From: a bacterium
Lineage (GTDB): Bacteria > Myxococcota > UBA727 > JAUIJE01
Direction: 5' to 3'
Length of the DNA stretch: 64,000 bases
Assembly (NCBI GenBank): GCA_030431455.1
Contig: JAUIJE010000010.1
Location: 62,001 to 126,000 of the forward strand
Part shown: piece by piece, positions 25,439-32,875 of the stretch
How the letters are laid out: each line of letters opens with the position of its first letter
How positions within the stretch are numbered: the first letter of the stretch is position 1
The notes under the pieces: generated by a model
Told to the model about the DNA's origin: nothing
Database searches by the model: none
The model's input: only the letters and a program-made list of their open reading frames with translations
Translations under genes and position numbers: made by a program

Positions 25439-26161
25439 ATGGCCCTGTTTGGACTTCTGGGCGGCGACAAGCCCACCGAAAAAAACATCGACAAGCAGGT
25501 GCAGAAGGTCAAGGAGCGCTACGCCCAGCCCGAGTTCCGGCGCGCGGCCATGGACCGGCTGCTCGAGTGGGGCACGCCCGAGGCCTTGGCCGGGGTGATG
25601 CAGCGGTTCTCGGTGGTGGTGCAAAGCCCGCACTGGGACGAAGAGGAAAAGCGCTGGCTGGTCGACGAGCTCGCGGAGCGGGGGGACGCGGCCCGCCAGG
25701 CGATCACCCAGTACCTCAAGACCCAGAACAACATCGCGTTCGCGGCCAAGGCGTTGCGGAAGCTGTGCGACGAGCAGGGCTACGTGCAAGAGCTGGTCGC
25801 GGCCCTTCAGGCCCGCGACCCCGAGGACTACCGCAGCGTGCAGGCCAAGCAGGAGCTGGTCGCGGCCATCGGGGCCACCGGCGACACCGAGGCGCTGGGG
25901 GCGGTGGTCACGTTCCTCGATGACCACGGCGACGACGTGCAGTGCACCGCCATCGACGTGGTCGAGAAAAACCACGTCGAGCAGGGCTACCCCCGCTTGG
26001 TCAAGATGATCACCGAGGACTTCCACTCCGCGCGGGTGGTGCGCCACGCCGCAGGGGCGGTGAGCCGGCTCGGCCTGGGCATCGACCCGGAAAAGCCCCT
26101 GTCCCCCGAGGTCACCGAAGACTTCGTGGTCAAGGACGGCAAACTCGCGCTCAACCGTTGA
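25439..26161 (+). CDS. HEAT-repeat protein
   Basis: 240 residues from ATG 25439. After a short hydrophobic start (ALFGLLGG) the protein is a run of paired helices, with repeats of the type REFRRAAMDRLLEWGTPEAL, WLVDELAERGDAARQAITQYL and SVQAKQELVAAIGATGDTEALGAVVTFL. This fits a HEAT/armadillo solenoid, usually a protein-binding scaffold. There are no catalytic motifs. It is 7 bases upstream of the SDR gene, so probably in the same operon, and divergent from moxR over 180 bases. Confidence 0.75.
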   Translation: MALFGLLGGDKPTEKNIDKQVQKVKERYAQPEFRRAAMDRLLEWGTPEALAGVMQRFSVVVQSPHWDEEEKRWLVDELAERGDAARQAITQYLKTQNNIAFAAKALRKLCDEQGYVQELVAALQARDPEDYRSVQAKQELVAAIGATGDTEALGAVVTFLDDHGDDVQCTAIDVVEKNHVEQGYPRLVKMITEDFHSARVVRHAAGAVSRLGLGIDPEKPLSPEVTEDFVVKDGKLALNR

Positions 26162-26168
26162 GCCCTCG

Positions 26169-27131
26169 ATGAAGGTCTTCGTCACCGGGGCGTCTGGGTT
26201 TGTGGGGGGCGCCGCCGTCCGGCACCTCGTCGCCCAGGGCCACGAGGTCACGGCGATGTCCCGCCGCGCGCCCACCGACGACAAGATCCGGGCCGCGGGC
26301 GCCACCCCGGTGCGCTGCGACCTCGAGAATGTCACTGCAGAGCACCTGGGCGGGGCCGAGGCGGTGCTGCACTGCGCGGCCTTCGTCGAGCCCTGGGGCG
26401 AAAAGGACGCGTGGCACCGCATCAACGTCGGGGGCACCGCCCGCATGTTGGAAGCCGCGGCCGCCGCCGGGGTCCGGCGTTTTATCCACATCGGCACCGA
26501 GGCGGCGATCGTACACGGCCAACACATCGACGGCGCCGACGAGACCTACCCCCTCGCCCCCGGCTCGCCCTACCCGTACTGCGCGACCAAGGCCCAGGCC
26601 GAGCGTCTGGTGCGCGAAGCCCGCTCGGCCCAACTGTTCACGATCATTCTGCGGCCCCGCTTCATCTGGGGGCCGGGCGACACCACCTTGCTCCCGGTGC
26701 TCGTCGAGATGGCCAAGACCGGCCAATGGCGTTTCATCGACGGCGGCCGGGTCCGGACCTCGACCACCCACATCGACAACCTCGTGCACGCGATCGAGCT
26801 CGCGCTCACCGAAGGCAAGTCCGGCGAAGCCTACTTCATCCTCGACGACGGTGAGGTCACCATGCGCGACATGCTCACCGCCATGGCCGGCTCCCAGGGC
26901 ATCGCGCTGCCCGACCGCAGCGTCCCGTCGTGGGTCGCGGACGGCGCCGCGTGGGTGCTGGAAGGCATTTGGCGAACCTTCGGCGTCCGCCGCGCCCCGC
27001 CTCTGACCCGGCACGCGGCGATGGTGATGGCCCGCGACTGCGTGCTGGTGGGGGACAAGGCCAAGGCCGACCTCGGCTACACCCCCGTGATCAGCCGCGA
27101 ACAGGGCCTCGCCGCCCTCGCCGACGCCTGA
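26169..27131 (+). CDS. NAD(P)-dependent epimerase/sterol-dehydrogenase-like extended SDR
   Basis: 320 residues. The N-terminal Rossmann motif TGASGFVGG binds NAD(P), and the catalytic pair is in YPYCATKAQAE (Tyr-x3-Lys). VLHCAAFVEPWG and LRPRFIWGPGD are typical of the 3-beta-hydroxysteroid dehydrogenase/dihydroflavonol reductase branch of extended SDRs. Substrate cannot be deduced; sterol, sugar-nucleotide and ketone substrates are all known in this branch. It ends just before a strong hairpin terminator. Confidence 0.85.
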   Translation: MKVFVTGASGFVGGAAVRHLVAQGHEVTAMSRRAPTDDKIRAAGATPVRCDLENVTAEHLGGAEAVLHCAAFVEPWGEKDAWHRINVGGTARMLEAAAAAGVRRFIHIGTEAAIVHGQHIDGADETYPLAPGSPYPYCATKAQAERLVREARSAQLFTIILRPRFIWGPGDTTLLPVLVEMAKTGQWRFIDGGRVRTSTTHIDNLVHAIELALTEGKSGEAYFILDDGEVTMRDMLTAMAGSQGIALPDRSVPSWVADGAAWVLEGIWRTFGVRRAPPLTRHAAMVMARDCVLVGDKAKADLGYTPVISREQGLAALADA

Positions 27132-27141
27132 GGAGAACAAA

Positions 27142-27168
27142 AAAAGCCCGGGTCGAGCCCGGGCTTTT
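27142..27168. terminator. Bidirectional intrinsic terminator-like hairpin
   Basis: AAAAGCCCGGG (27142-27152) pairs with CCCGGGCTTTT (27158-27168) over a 5-base loop. The T run after the stem (and the A run before it) gives a U tract in both directions. It lies between the convergent ends of the SDR gene and the protease gene. Confidence 0.85.
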
Positions 27169-27184
27169 CTGGGGTCACGGACCG

Positions 27185-28807
27185 CTATTCACAGTCTTCG
27201 TAGGGCACGTCCCCGGTGGGCGCGTCCTCGAAGGTCACCGCCATGTCCACCACCTGCGAACCGCCCATCCCGGTGTTGCGGAACGTCAGGTAGGTGGTGC
27301 CGCCCCCGGCGGGAACGCACGCCCCGCCGATCTCGATCGCCTGGTGGAAGGCGTTGTCCATCGGGGGCGCGTCGACGAGGGTGCTGCCGAGAATGCCACC
27401 GGTGAAGCCGTTCATTTCGATCGCGGCCCCGGGCTTGACCGCGAGCCCGAGCGCGGACGGCGCGCCCCCGAACAGCCCCCCGCCCTGAAGCGTCCAGGAC
27501 AGCCGCGCGACCTGGCCATCGGGGACATCGAGGCTCCATTGGTGATAGCCGGGCACCCCGTTGGGCAGGCTGAGCCCTTGCTGGTTGCCCTCCACCGCGT
27601 GGGGCACGCCCTCGGCGGTGTTGGCGAACACGACGTCCTCCCAGGGCTTGACCCGTTCGCACCCGATCATGCCGCGGTCGGTGAGCATGTCTTTGACCAT
27701 GGTGGCCTCGGCCGCGGACAAACGGTCGTCCGCTTCCGCCGCGAGCAGTTGGCCAAACTGTGACAAGCCAGTGGACAGCCCCGCGCTCAACAGCGCGCCG
27801 AACACCAACGGGTCGGCGATGTCCGCGCCCAGCATCTCGCGGATGGTCCAGAGCGCGGCGCCGACGATCTTGCCGTCCGCGTGAACCTCGGTGGTGAGGT
27901 CCGCGGGGCAGGTCTTGACGTCGGTGAGGTCCCGGGCGTAGTCCCCGAGGGCATAGGCACCGACGAGGCTGTTCTCGAGCATGCTCGCGGCGAAGTAGTC
28001 GGCCACCGCCTCGTTGATCGCGCCCCCGGTGTTGTTGAGCCCGTAGGTGTCAAGGAACGCGCCCTGCAAACGGGACGTGCCCACCACCGCGTGGGTGTAC
28101 TCGTGGTAGATGACGCTGGCGTCGTACGAGAAGTCGACCCCATCGCCCTGACCGAACATGATCGCCCCGTAGTCCCGCTCGGGCAGCCCGAAGGAAGCAA
28201 ATGTCTCTGCAGGCATGAACGCGGCGTTGGCGAAGGACTGCCAGGTGCCGGCGAAGTTGATGGTGATGTTGACCACCGCGTCGAGGGGGAAGTCGAGATC
28301 GGTGAACCCGTGGGTCTTGTTGAAGTAGTCATGCACCATGTTGACGTGGTGGTACATCTGCAGCTCCGCGAAGGGGTCCTCCCCCGAGTCCCCGTCGGGG
28401 GGCGTCACGTGCAAGTAGTTGCCCTCCTCGTCGGGGGTCACGGTCTGCTCTTCCACGCACAGCGTGGCGAAGCCCAGCACCTGCTCGCCGCCGTCCTTGT
28501 TGGTGCAGTTCTTGGCGTTGACGAACGCCCCGGTGAGGGTGCCGTCCTCGGTGGTGGGGGCGGCGATGGTCACCTGGGTGCGGTCGGGGTCCGCGGCCGG
28601 ATCGGTGGCGTAGATCGCGGCCTGGAGGGTCACCGGCTCGGGCTCGGGTTGCACCTCCGGTTCGGCCTCGGGCTGCTGCTCGGGCTCGACCTCGGGTTCG
28701 ACCCGGGGGTCGACGGTGGGGTCCTCGGGCGACGGGCCGCAGGCGGAGACCCAGGCCCCGGCGACAATGGTGAAGAGCGACAAGATGATGGATTGGCGTG
28801 ACGTCAT
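27185..28807 (-). CDS. Fungalysin-like (M36-type) zinc metalloprotease lipoprotein
   Basis: 540 residues. Signal peptide with lipobox VSAC, then a Pro/Glu-rich tether. A beta-rich domain precedes the catalytic part. IYHEYTHAVVG (~235) supplies the zinc-binding HExxH, and GGAINEAVADYFAAS about 27 residues later the third ligand Glu, as in fungalysin/thermolysin gluzincins. MYHHVNMVHDYF upstream is also characteristic of the M36 peptidase domain. A C-terminal beta-sandwich of about 130 residues follows, perhaps a P-domain-like module. It would be a surface-anchored or periplasmic protease. The usual N-terminal FTP propeptide is absent here; a candidate is encoded by the separate gene just upstream, 10 bases away. 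Confidence 0.82.
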   Translation of the reverse strand: MTSRQSIILSLFTIVAGAWVSACGPSPEDPTVDPRVEPEVEPEQQPEAEPEVQPEPEPVTLQAAIYATDPAADPDRTQVTIAAPTTEDGTLTGAFVNAKNCTNKDGGEQVLGFATLCVEEQTVTPDEEGNYLHVTPPDGDSGEDPFAELQMYHHVNMVHDYFNKTHGFTDLDFPLDAVVNITINFAGTWQSFANAAFMPAETFASFGLPERDYGAIMFGQGDGVDFSYDASVIYHEYTHAVVGTSRLQGAFLDTYGLNNTGGAINEAVADYFAASMLENSLVGAYALGDYARDLTDVKTCPADLTTEVHADGKIVGAALWTIREMLGADIADPLVFGALLSAGLSTGLSQFGQLLAAEADDRLSAAEATMVKDMLTDRGMIGCERVKPWEDVVFANTAEGVPHAVEGNQQGLSLPNGVPGYHQWSLDVPDGQVARLSWTLQGGGLFGGAPSALGLAVKPGAAIEMNGFTGGILGSTLVDAPPMDNAFHQAIEIGGACVPAGGGTTYLTFRNTGMGGSQVVDMAVTFEDAPTGDVPYEDCE

Positions 28808-28817
28808 GGGGTGCTCC

Positions 28818-29495
28818 TCAGTGCTGCACCGCCGACCGCTGGCCGACGACCTTGCCGTGGTGGAGGTCGACGAGGACCTCGACGACGTTCATCTCTTGGG
28901 GGTGCGGGACCACGTGGACCACCGCGGCCTCGAAGGCCCCGCCGGGGCCGGCCACGATCACGGTCTCGATGTGGGCGACATCGGCGGCCCGGGCCTCGGG
29001 GGAGAAGCGGCCGAGCACCAGGCTCCGCGCGTCCGCGGGGGCGATGTCGGCGCCTCGCACCGCGTGCACTGGCACAATGTTGTTGGACACGCGGGTGACG
29101 TGGCCGGCGGTGTCCAACGTCAGGGTCACCCCCCGGCGCAGCACCCGGCGGCCGTCCACCCGGTGGGCGAAGTGCACGATGGTGCGATCCGCGGCGCGGT
29201 TTTCTTCGGCGAACACCAAGTCCGCGGGAGCGATGCCGAACAGGTCGGCGTGGTGGGCGATGAAGTGCTCGCCCCGGGCCTGGGCCGATGTCCCTTCGGT
29301 GGGGACCTGCAGGCCGGTGACGAGGGCGGGCCCCACGATGCCGGTTTGCCAATGGGATTGGGTGGCGGGGAACTGGGCGCGCAGCTGCTCCACGTGGGCG
29401 CGGGCTTGTCGCGCGGCCACGTCGGCGTCGGCCCGGGTCGCGGGCGCGGCGAGCGTCCCGACCAGCGCCACGGCGAGGAAGGTGATTCTCGACAT
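28818..29495 (-). CDS. Secreted FTP-like propeptide protein (candidate trans chaperone/inhibitor)
   Basis: 225 residues with a signal peptide ending at ATRADA. The body resembles the fungalysin/thermolysin propeptide (FTP) and PepSY region: ARGEHFIAHHADLFGI, TIVHFAHRVDGRRVLRRGVTLTLDTAGHVTRVSNN, then a second half with DARSLVLGRFSP and a closing VVEVLVDLHHGKVV. In M36 and M4 proteases these modules lie at the N-terminus of the enzyme, fold it and keep it inactive. Here no catalytic domain is attached, and the protease gene begins 10 bases downstream. I infer co-translated expression with the domain acting in trans. Family call rests on local motifs only. Confidence 0.6.
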   Translation of the reverse strand: MSRITFLAVALVGTLAAPATRADADVAARQARAHVEQLRAQFPATQSHWQTGIVGPALVTGLQVPTEGTSAQARGEHFIAHHADLFGIAPADLVFAEENRAADRTIVHFAHRVDGRRVLRRGVTLTLDTAGHVTRVSNNIVPVHAVRGADIAPADARSLVLGRFSPEARAADVAHIETVIVAGPGGAFEAAVVHVVPHPQEMNVVEVLVDLHHGKVVGQRSAVQH

Positions 29496-29888
29496 AGGTG
29501 ACTCCTGTGGGGTAGGTGGACACCATGTCGGTGGGAATCGCAGTTGTCAGGCGAAGATCAGCAACGGTTGGCCCGTTTTTTTTCATGATGTAGTCACATT
29601 CGGTTTGCTGTGGGCCTGCGCCCACAATGTGTGCGCAGGGAAATGTATTTTCTTATTCGAGGGTTGGCGGGCACGGCCCACCGGCGGGGCACGACGGGCC
29701 CGCGGAGCCGGCGAAAACCACGTCTCGGCCGGTTCAGGTTTGGCGCGGCCCCCGGCCCGCGTCCTGGGCGCCGGCCATCGTCCCGCCCCGCCCCCGGGCG
29801 CCAACTGCTCGCGTTTGGCCCTGTGCGGTCGACACACCCGCCGATCGTGACCTTGTGCGGGGGCGGGCCGTCCCCATAGGCTTTTGCC
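29496..29888. other. Intergenic region (393 bases) between divergent genes
   Basis: No gene is supported. It contains a weak hairpin plus T8 tract (29563-29583) reading on the plus strand and a 7-bp inverted repeat (29609-29626). An AT-rich patch at about 29640-29660 (aaatgtattttctta) may hold a promoter for either lipoprotein-encoding side. Confidence 0.5.
29609..29626. repeat. Inverted repeat TGTGGGC-N4-GCCCACA
   Basis: A perfect 7-bp inverted repeat with a 4-base spacer, about 110 bases upstream of the propeptide gene start (minus) and 260 bases upstream of the 965-residue lipoprotein gene (plus). It could be an operator or a leader hairpin. No supporting promoter elements could be fixed. 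Confidence 0.35.
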
Positions 29889-32786
29889 GTGCCCCACACA
29901 TGCAAGTTGTTGTTGTTGGTCGGGTGCCTGGTGGGGACCGCTTGTCAGCTGGCGCCCCCGGTGACCGGCCGTCCCTGTGACAGTGACACCGATTGTCAGG
30001 AGGGCGCAGAGACCGCGCACTTCTGTCAACGCGAGACGTTGCCCCACGTGTGCCTGCCCGGCGACGGACCAGGCGTGCCCGCGCTGCCCAACCGGGCCCC
30101 GCTGGTGCAGACCGCGCTCGTGGTCACGTCCCTGGGGTCCACGCTGGTGGGCCAGCGCCTGGTGGCGCTCGACCCCGATGGGGACACCGTCACCTTTGCA
30201 CAACCATTGGGGGGCAGCACCCCGGTGGGTCTGCTCACCGTTGACGAGGACGGGACCTACCGGTTCGAACCGAGCGCGGTGGGGCGCAGCGCGGCCTTGG
30301 TCGAGGTCACCGACGGCCGGGACACCCCCGGCGCGGTGGCCCTCGACGTGCTCATTGTGGTGCTCGACCCCGCGGGCGACCTGTCGGTGTGGACCGGGAC
30401 CAACTCCTCGGCCTACGAGGAGGAGGGCAACTGGAGCGAGGGTGTGCCCGACGCCACGGTGAGCGCGTTCGTGCCCGGCGCGGCCAACCCCCTCGTGGCG
30501 GAGGGCGCGGTGGCGGACATGCTCAACCTCTACACCGCCCCGTCGACAAGCTCGGCGCTCGGGCAATTACATTTGCACGGGACCGAAGCGCTGGCCGCGG
30601 GTCTGTTCGACGCCGACGTCACCGTCCAACAGAACGCCACCCTGGGGGGGTCATTCGGCAGCCTCCGCCTGCTGGCCGGGGCCACGCTGGAGAGCCCGCT
30701 CGACACCCAAGGCGACCTCGTGCTCGCCGGCCCGCAACCTCTGGTGGTGGGGCCGCACCTGCTCACGGTGCGGGGGGACCTGCTCCAAGAAGCGGGGCAA
30801 GCCGGTCTGTTGATGAACGACCCCCAGGGCGCGGTCCTCGTCGAGGACAATGTCACGCTGCGCGCGGGCCCCGCCGCGGCGATGAGCGCCGGCCAGCTGT
30901 GGTTGGAAGGCGACCTCACCATCCTCGGCGCCGGGCTCAGCCCCGGCCCCGGGCTCAGCCTCGCGTTCACCGAGGAAGGCGACCTGCAGACGGTCTCGGT
31001 GTCGTCGCCCAAGCAGTCGGCCCTGCCCTCGACCACGGTCGAGCCGGGCGCGAATGTGCTGTTTGCCGAGGACACCTTTGTCGCTGGCGACCTCAGCGTC
31101 GCGGGCACGCTGTCGGTGACCGAGGACCGGTTGGTCCTGGTCGATCAGACGTTGGTCATTCGTCCGTCGTTCAAGACCGGGCCCGGACCGCACGGCACGC
31201 TGCGCGCGGCCGCCTGCGACGTCGCCGCCTATGTGCGGGTGCCGGCCTGGATCGAGTGCGACGCCAACATCGAGCGGGACACGCTGGGCGGGGACGGAGA
31301 CGGAGACGGAGACGGTGACGGGGACGGTGATGGAGATGGGGATGGGGATGGGGATGGAGACGGTGACGGTGACGGCGATGGGGATGGGGATGGGGATGGA
31401 GACGGTGACGGTGACGGCGATGGCGATGGCGACATGGACGGCGGCGTGCCCGACGCCGATCCGGGGGTGGACGGTGGCTTGCCCGACGTCGACCCCCGAC
31501 CGGACGCCGGCTTGCCCGATGTCGACCCCGGGCTGGACGCGGGCCTGCCCGACGTGTTGGTGCCGGTCGTCGATGGCGGGCTGGACGATGGCGGCATCAT
31601 CATCGGCGCCCCCCCGGCGTGCGCGGCCATCGCCGCGCGGACCACGGGGTTGCTGGACAATCTCATTGTGACCCACCTGCCCGATGCGACCTACGGCGAC
31701 GGAACGGTCTCAGACACGTTCGGCTTCGACGCGAGCATCACCGGGTTCGTGGCCCAGGACCACCAGGCGCCCCAGGGCCGATTGACGCTGGGCAGCGACG
31801 GCAACTTCACGTTTGTGCCCGGCGACGTGTCCGCGAGCCCGATGCTCTGGGGGGTGCAGGTGCAGACCCCAGCCGGGGTACGCGACGAGTGTTTGGTGAT
31901 CTACATCGTCGACGTCACGGGCATGAACGTCAAAGTCAACGACGGGCCGTGGGGCAATGGCAGTGCATGGTCCGGCGGCGCGCCGCCCACCACCGAGCCG
32001 GTGTTCATCCTCCCCGACCAAGGGGCGCACTTTCTGCCCACCATGCTGTCCCTCACCCAGGTGTACGTCCAAACCGGGGCGCAGGTGACGGTGGGAGGCG
32101 ACGGCATGAACGAGTTCAACAACTCCTCCGCCCAGAACCTCTACGCGGGCGGCACGATGACCGGGGGCCCGCTCTACATCACCTCCACCGTGGGGGGCCG
32201 CGCGCCTGACATCAGCTGTTCGGGGGCCGCCGCGCTGGTCGCCCACACCAGCGTCGGGGTGCTCGACCAAGGCATGTCGATGGGGTGCAGCATCGACCTC
32301 AACGAGTTTCGGCTCGCGTCCAAGACCCCCGGCGGCTTCAACTACGCATTTACATTGGTGATGAACGAACCCACCGCCTACCTGAGCCTCAACGGGGGGC
32401 TGGAGGTGTACGACGCCTCGACCATGACCGACGGCACCCTCGCCGTCGGTGGCAACCTCGCGTTGTACGACTACGGCTTCGGCGGCGGGGGCAACGTCAC
32501 CAGCGCCGTGGTGTTGGCCGGGACCGGGGGCCAGACGTTGTACTCCGACTTTGCGCTGTTCGACGTGGTGACCACCCCGGCGGGCAGCCTCACCATCAAC
32601 GCCGCCTTGTCGGTCAACGGGGAATACCGCTCGGCGCGGCCCACCACCGTCAACTCGACCCTCACCGTGAACAACCTGACGCTGCTGCCAGGGTCGGATT
32701 TCAGCAACCCGGGCAACGTTGTCTACAACGGCACCTGCGACGACACCGCCGCCCTCCCCGGCGAACAGACCTGCGCCGACTTCTAG
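29889..32786 (+). CDS. Large lipoprotein with duplicated beta domains and a (Gly-Asp)24 linker
   Basis: 965 residues from GTG 29889. Lipobox LVGTAC anchors a Cys near residue 19, followed by a short Cys-containing region (DSDTDCQEG ... FCQRETLPHVCLPG). Residues ~70-165 form an Ig/cadherin-like beta domain (RLVALDPDGDTVTFAQPLGG, LLTVDEDGTYRFEPS). Residues ~165-450 form a predicted beta-helix (WTGTNSSAYEEEGNWSEGVP start). A (Gly-Asp)24 tract and Asp/Pro repeats follow (~467-575). The second half repeats the order: an Ig-like domain (QGRLTLGSDGNFTFVPG) and then another beta-helix-like region (VNDGPWGNGSAWSGGAPP). It is presumably displayed outside the cell. No enzymatic motif is seen. Confidence 0.75.
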   Translation: MPHTCKLLLLVGCLVGTACQLAPPVTGRPCDSDTDCQEGAETAHFCQRETLPHVCLPGDGPGVPALPNRAPLVQTALVVTSLGSTLVGQRLVALDPDGDTVTFAQPLGGSTPVGLLTVDEDGTYRFEPSAVGRSAALVEVTDGRDTPGAVALDVLIVVLDPAGDLSVWTGTNSSAYEEEGNWSEGVPDATVSAFVPGAANPLVAEGAVADMLNLYTAPSTSSALGQLHLHGTEALAAGLFDADVTVQQNATLGGSFGSLRLLAGATLESPLDTQGDLVLAGPQPLVVGPHLLTVRGDLLQEAGQAGLLMNDPQGAVLVEDNVTLRAGPAAAMSAGQLWLEGDLTILGAGLSPGPGLSLAFTEEGDLQTVSVSSPKQSALPSTTVEPGANVLFAEDTFVAGDLSVAGTLSVTEDRLVLVDQTLVIRPSFKTGPGPHGTLRAAACDVAAYVRVPAWIECDANIERDTLGGDGDGDGDGDGDGDGDGDGDGDGDGDGDGDGDGDGDGDGDGDGDGDGDMDGGVPDADPGVDGGLPDVDPRPDAGLPDVDPGLDAGLPDVLVPVVDGGLDDGGIIIGAPPACAAIAARTTGLLDNLIVTHLPDATYGDGTVSDTFGFDASITGFVAQDHQAPQGRLTLGSDGNFTFVPGDVSASPMLWGVQVQTPAGVRDECLVIYIVDVTGMNVKVNDGPWGNGSAWSGGAPPTTEPVFILPDQGAHFLPTMLSLTQVYVQTGAQVTVGGDGMNEFNNSSAQNLYAGGTMTGGPLYITSTVGGRAPDISCSGAAALVAHTSVGVLDQGMSMGCSIDLNEFRLASKTPGGFNYAFTLVMNEPTAYLSLNGGLEVYDASTMTDGTLAVGGNLALYDYGFGGGGNVTSAVVLAGTGGQTLYSDFALFDVVTTPAGSLTINAALSVNGEYRSARPTTVNSTLTVNNLTLLPGSDFSNPGNVVYNGTCDDTAALPGEQTCADF
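31290..31433 (+). repeat. (Gly-Asp)24 coding tract
   Basis: Twenty-four consecutive Gly-Asp dipeptides encoded by GGN-GAY hexamers with mixed third positions. It joins the two halves of the 965-residue lipoprotein and is likely an extended acidic linker. Confidence 0.95.
31338..31421 (+). repeat. Exact 42-base tandem duplication inside the Gly-Asp tract
   Basis: The seven-dipeptide unit coded by GGGGAT x3, GGAGAC, GGTGAC x2, GGCGAT occurs twice in perfect tandem (31338-31379 and 31380-31421). Synonymous codon use is copied exactly, which indicates a recent slippage or duplication event and implies that tract length varies. Confidence 0.92.
31441..31560 (+). repeat. Asp/Pro-rich imperfect repeats following the Gly-Asp tract
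   Basis: Three to four imperfect copies of a unit close to PDVDPxxDAGLPDVD follow the (Gly-Asp) tract directly. Examples are PDADPGVDGGLPDVDP, RPDAGLPDVDP and GLDAGLPDV. They extend the acidic linker before the second set of folded domains. Confidence 0.8.
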
Positions 32787-32875
32787 AGCACGTCGAGCAC
32801 GTCTGAAAATCACCTTCGGCGCCTTCGAGCCGGGCCCTCTTCGCGGCGCACCTCGTCGAAGGGCTTCTGTGCACC

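Noticed and set aside
29563-29583. AACGG-TTGGC-CCGTT hairpin followed by T8, resembling a plus-strand terminator
   Set aside because: The stem is only 5 bp, and no plus-strand gene ends upstream; the neighbouring genes are on the minus strand. An unknown small RNA cannot be excluded but is not supported.
31290-31433. Repeat array resembling a CRISPR or tandem satellite
   Set aside because: The unit is a 6-base coding repeat in frame with a lipoprotein, with no spacers, no leader and no cas genes.
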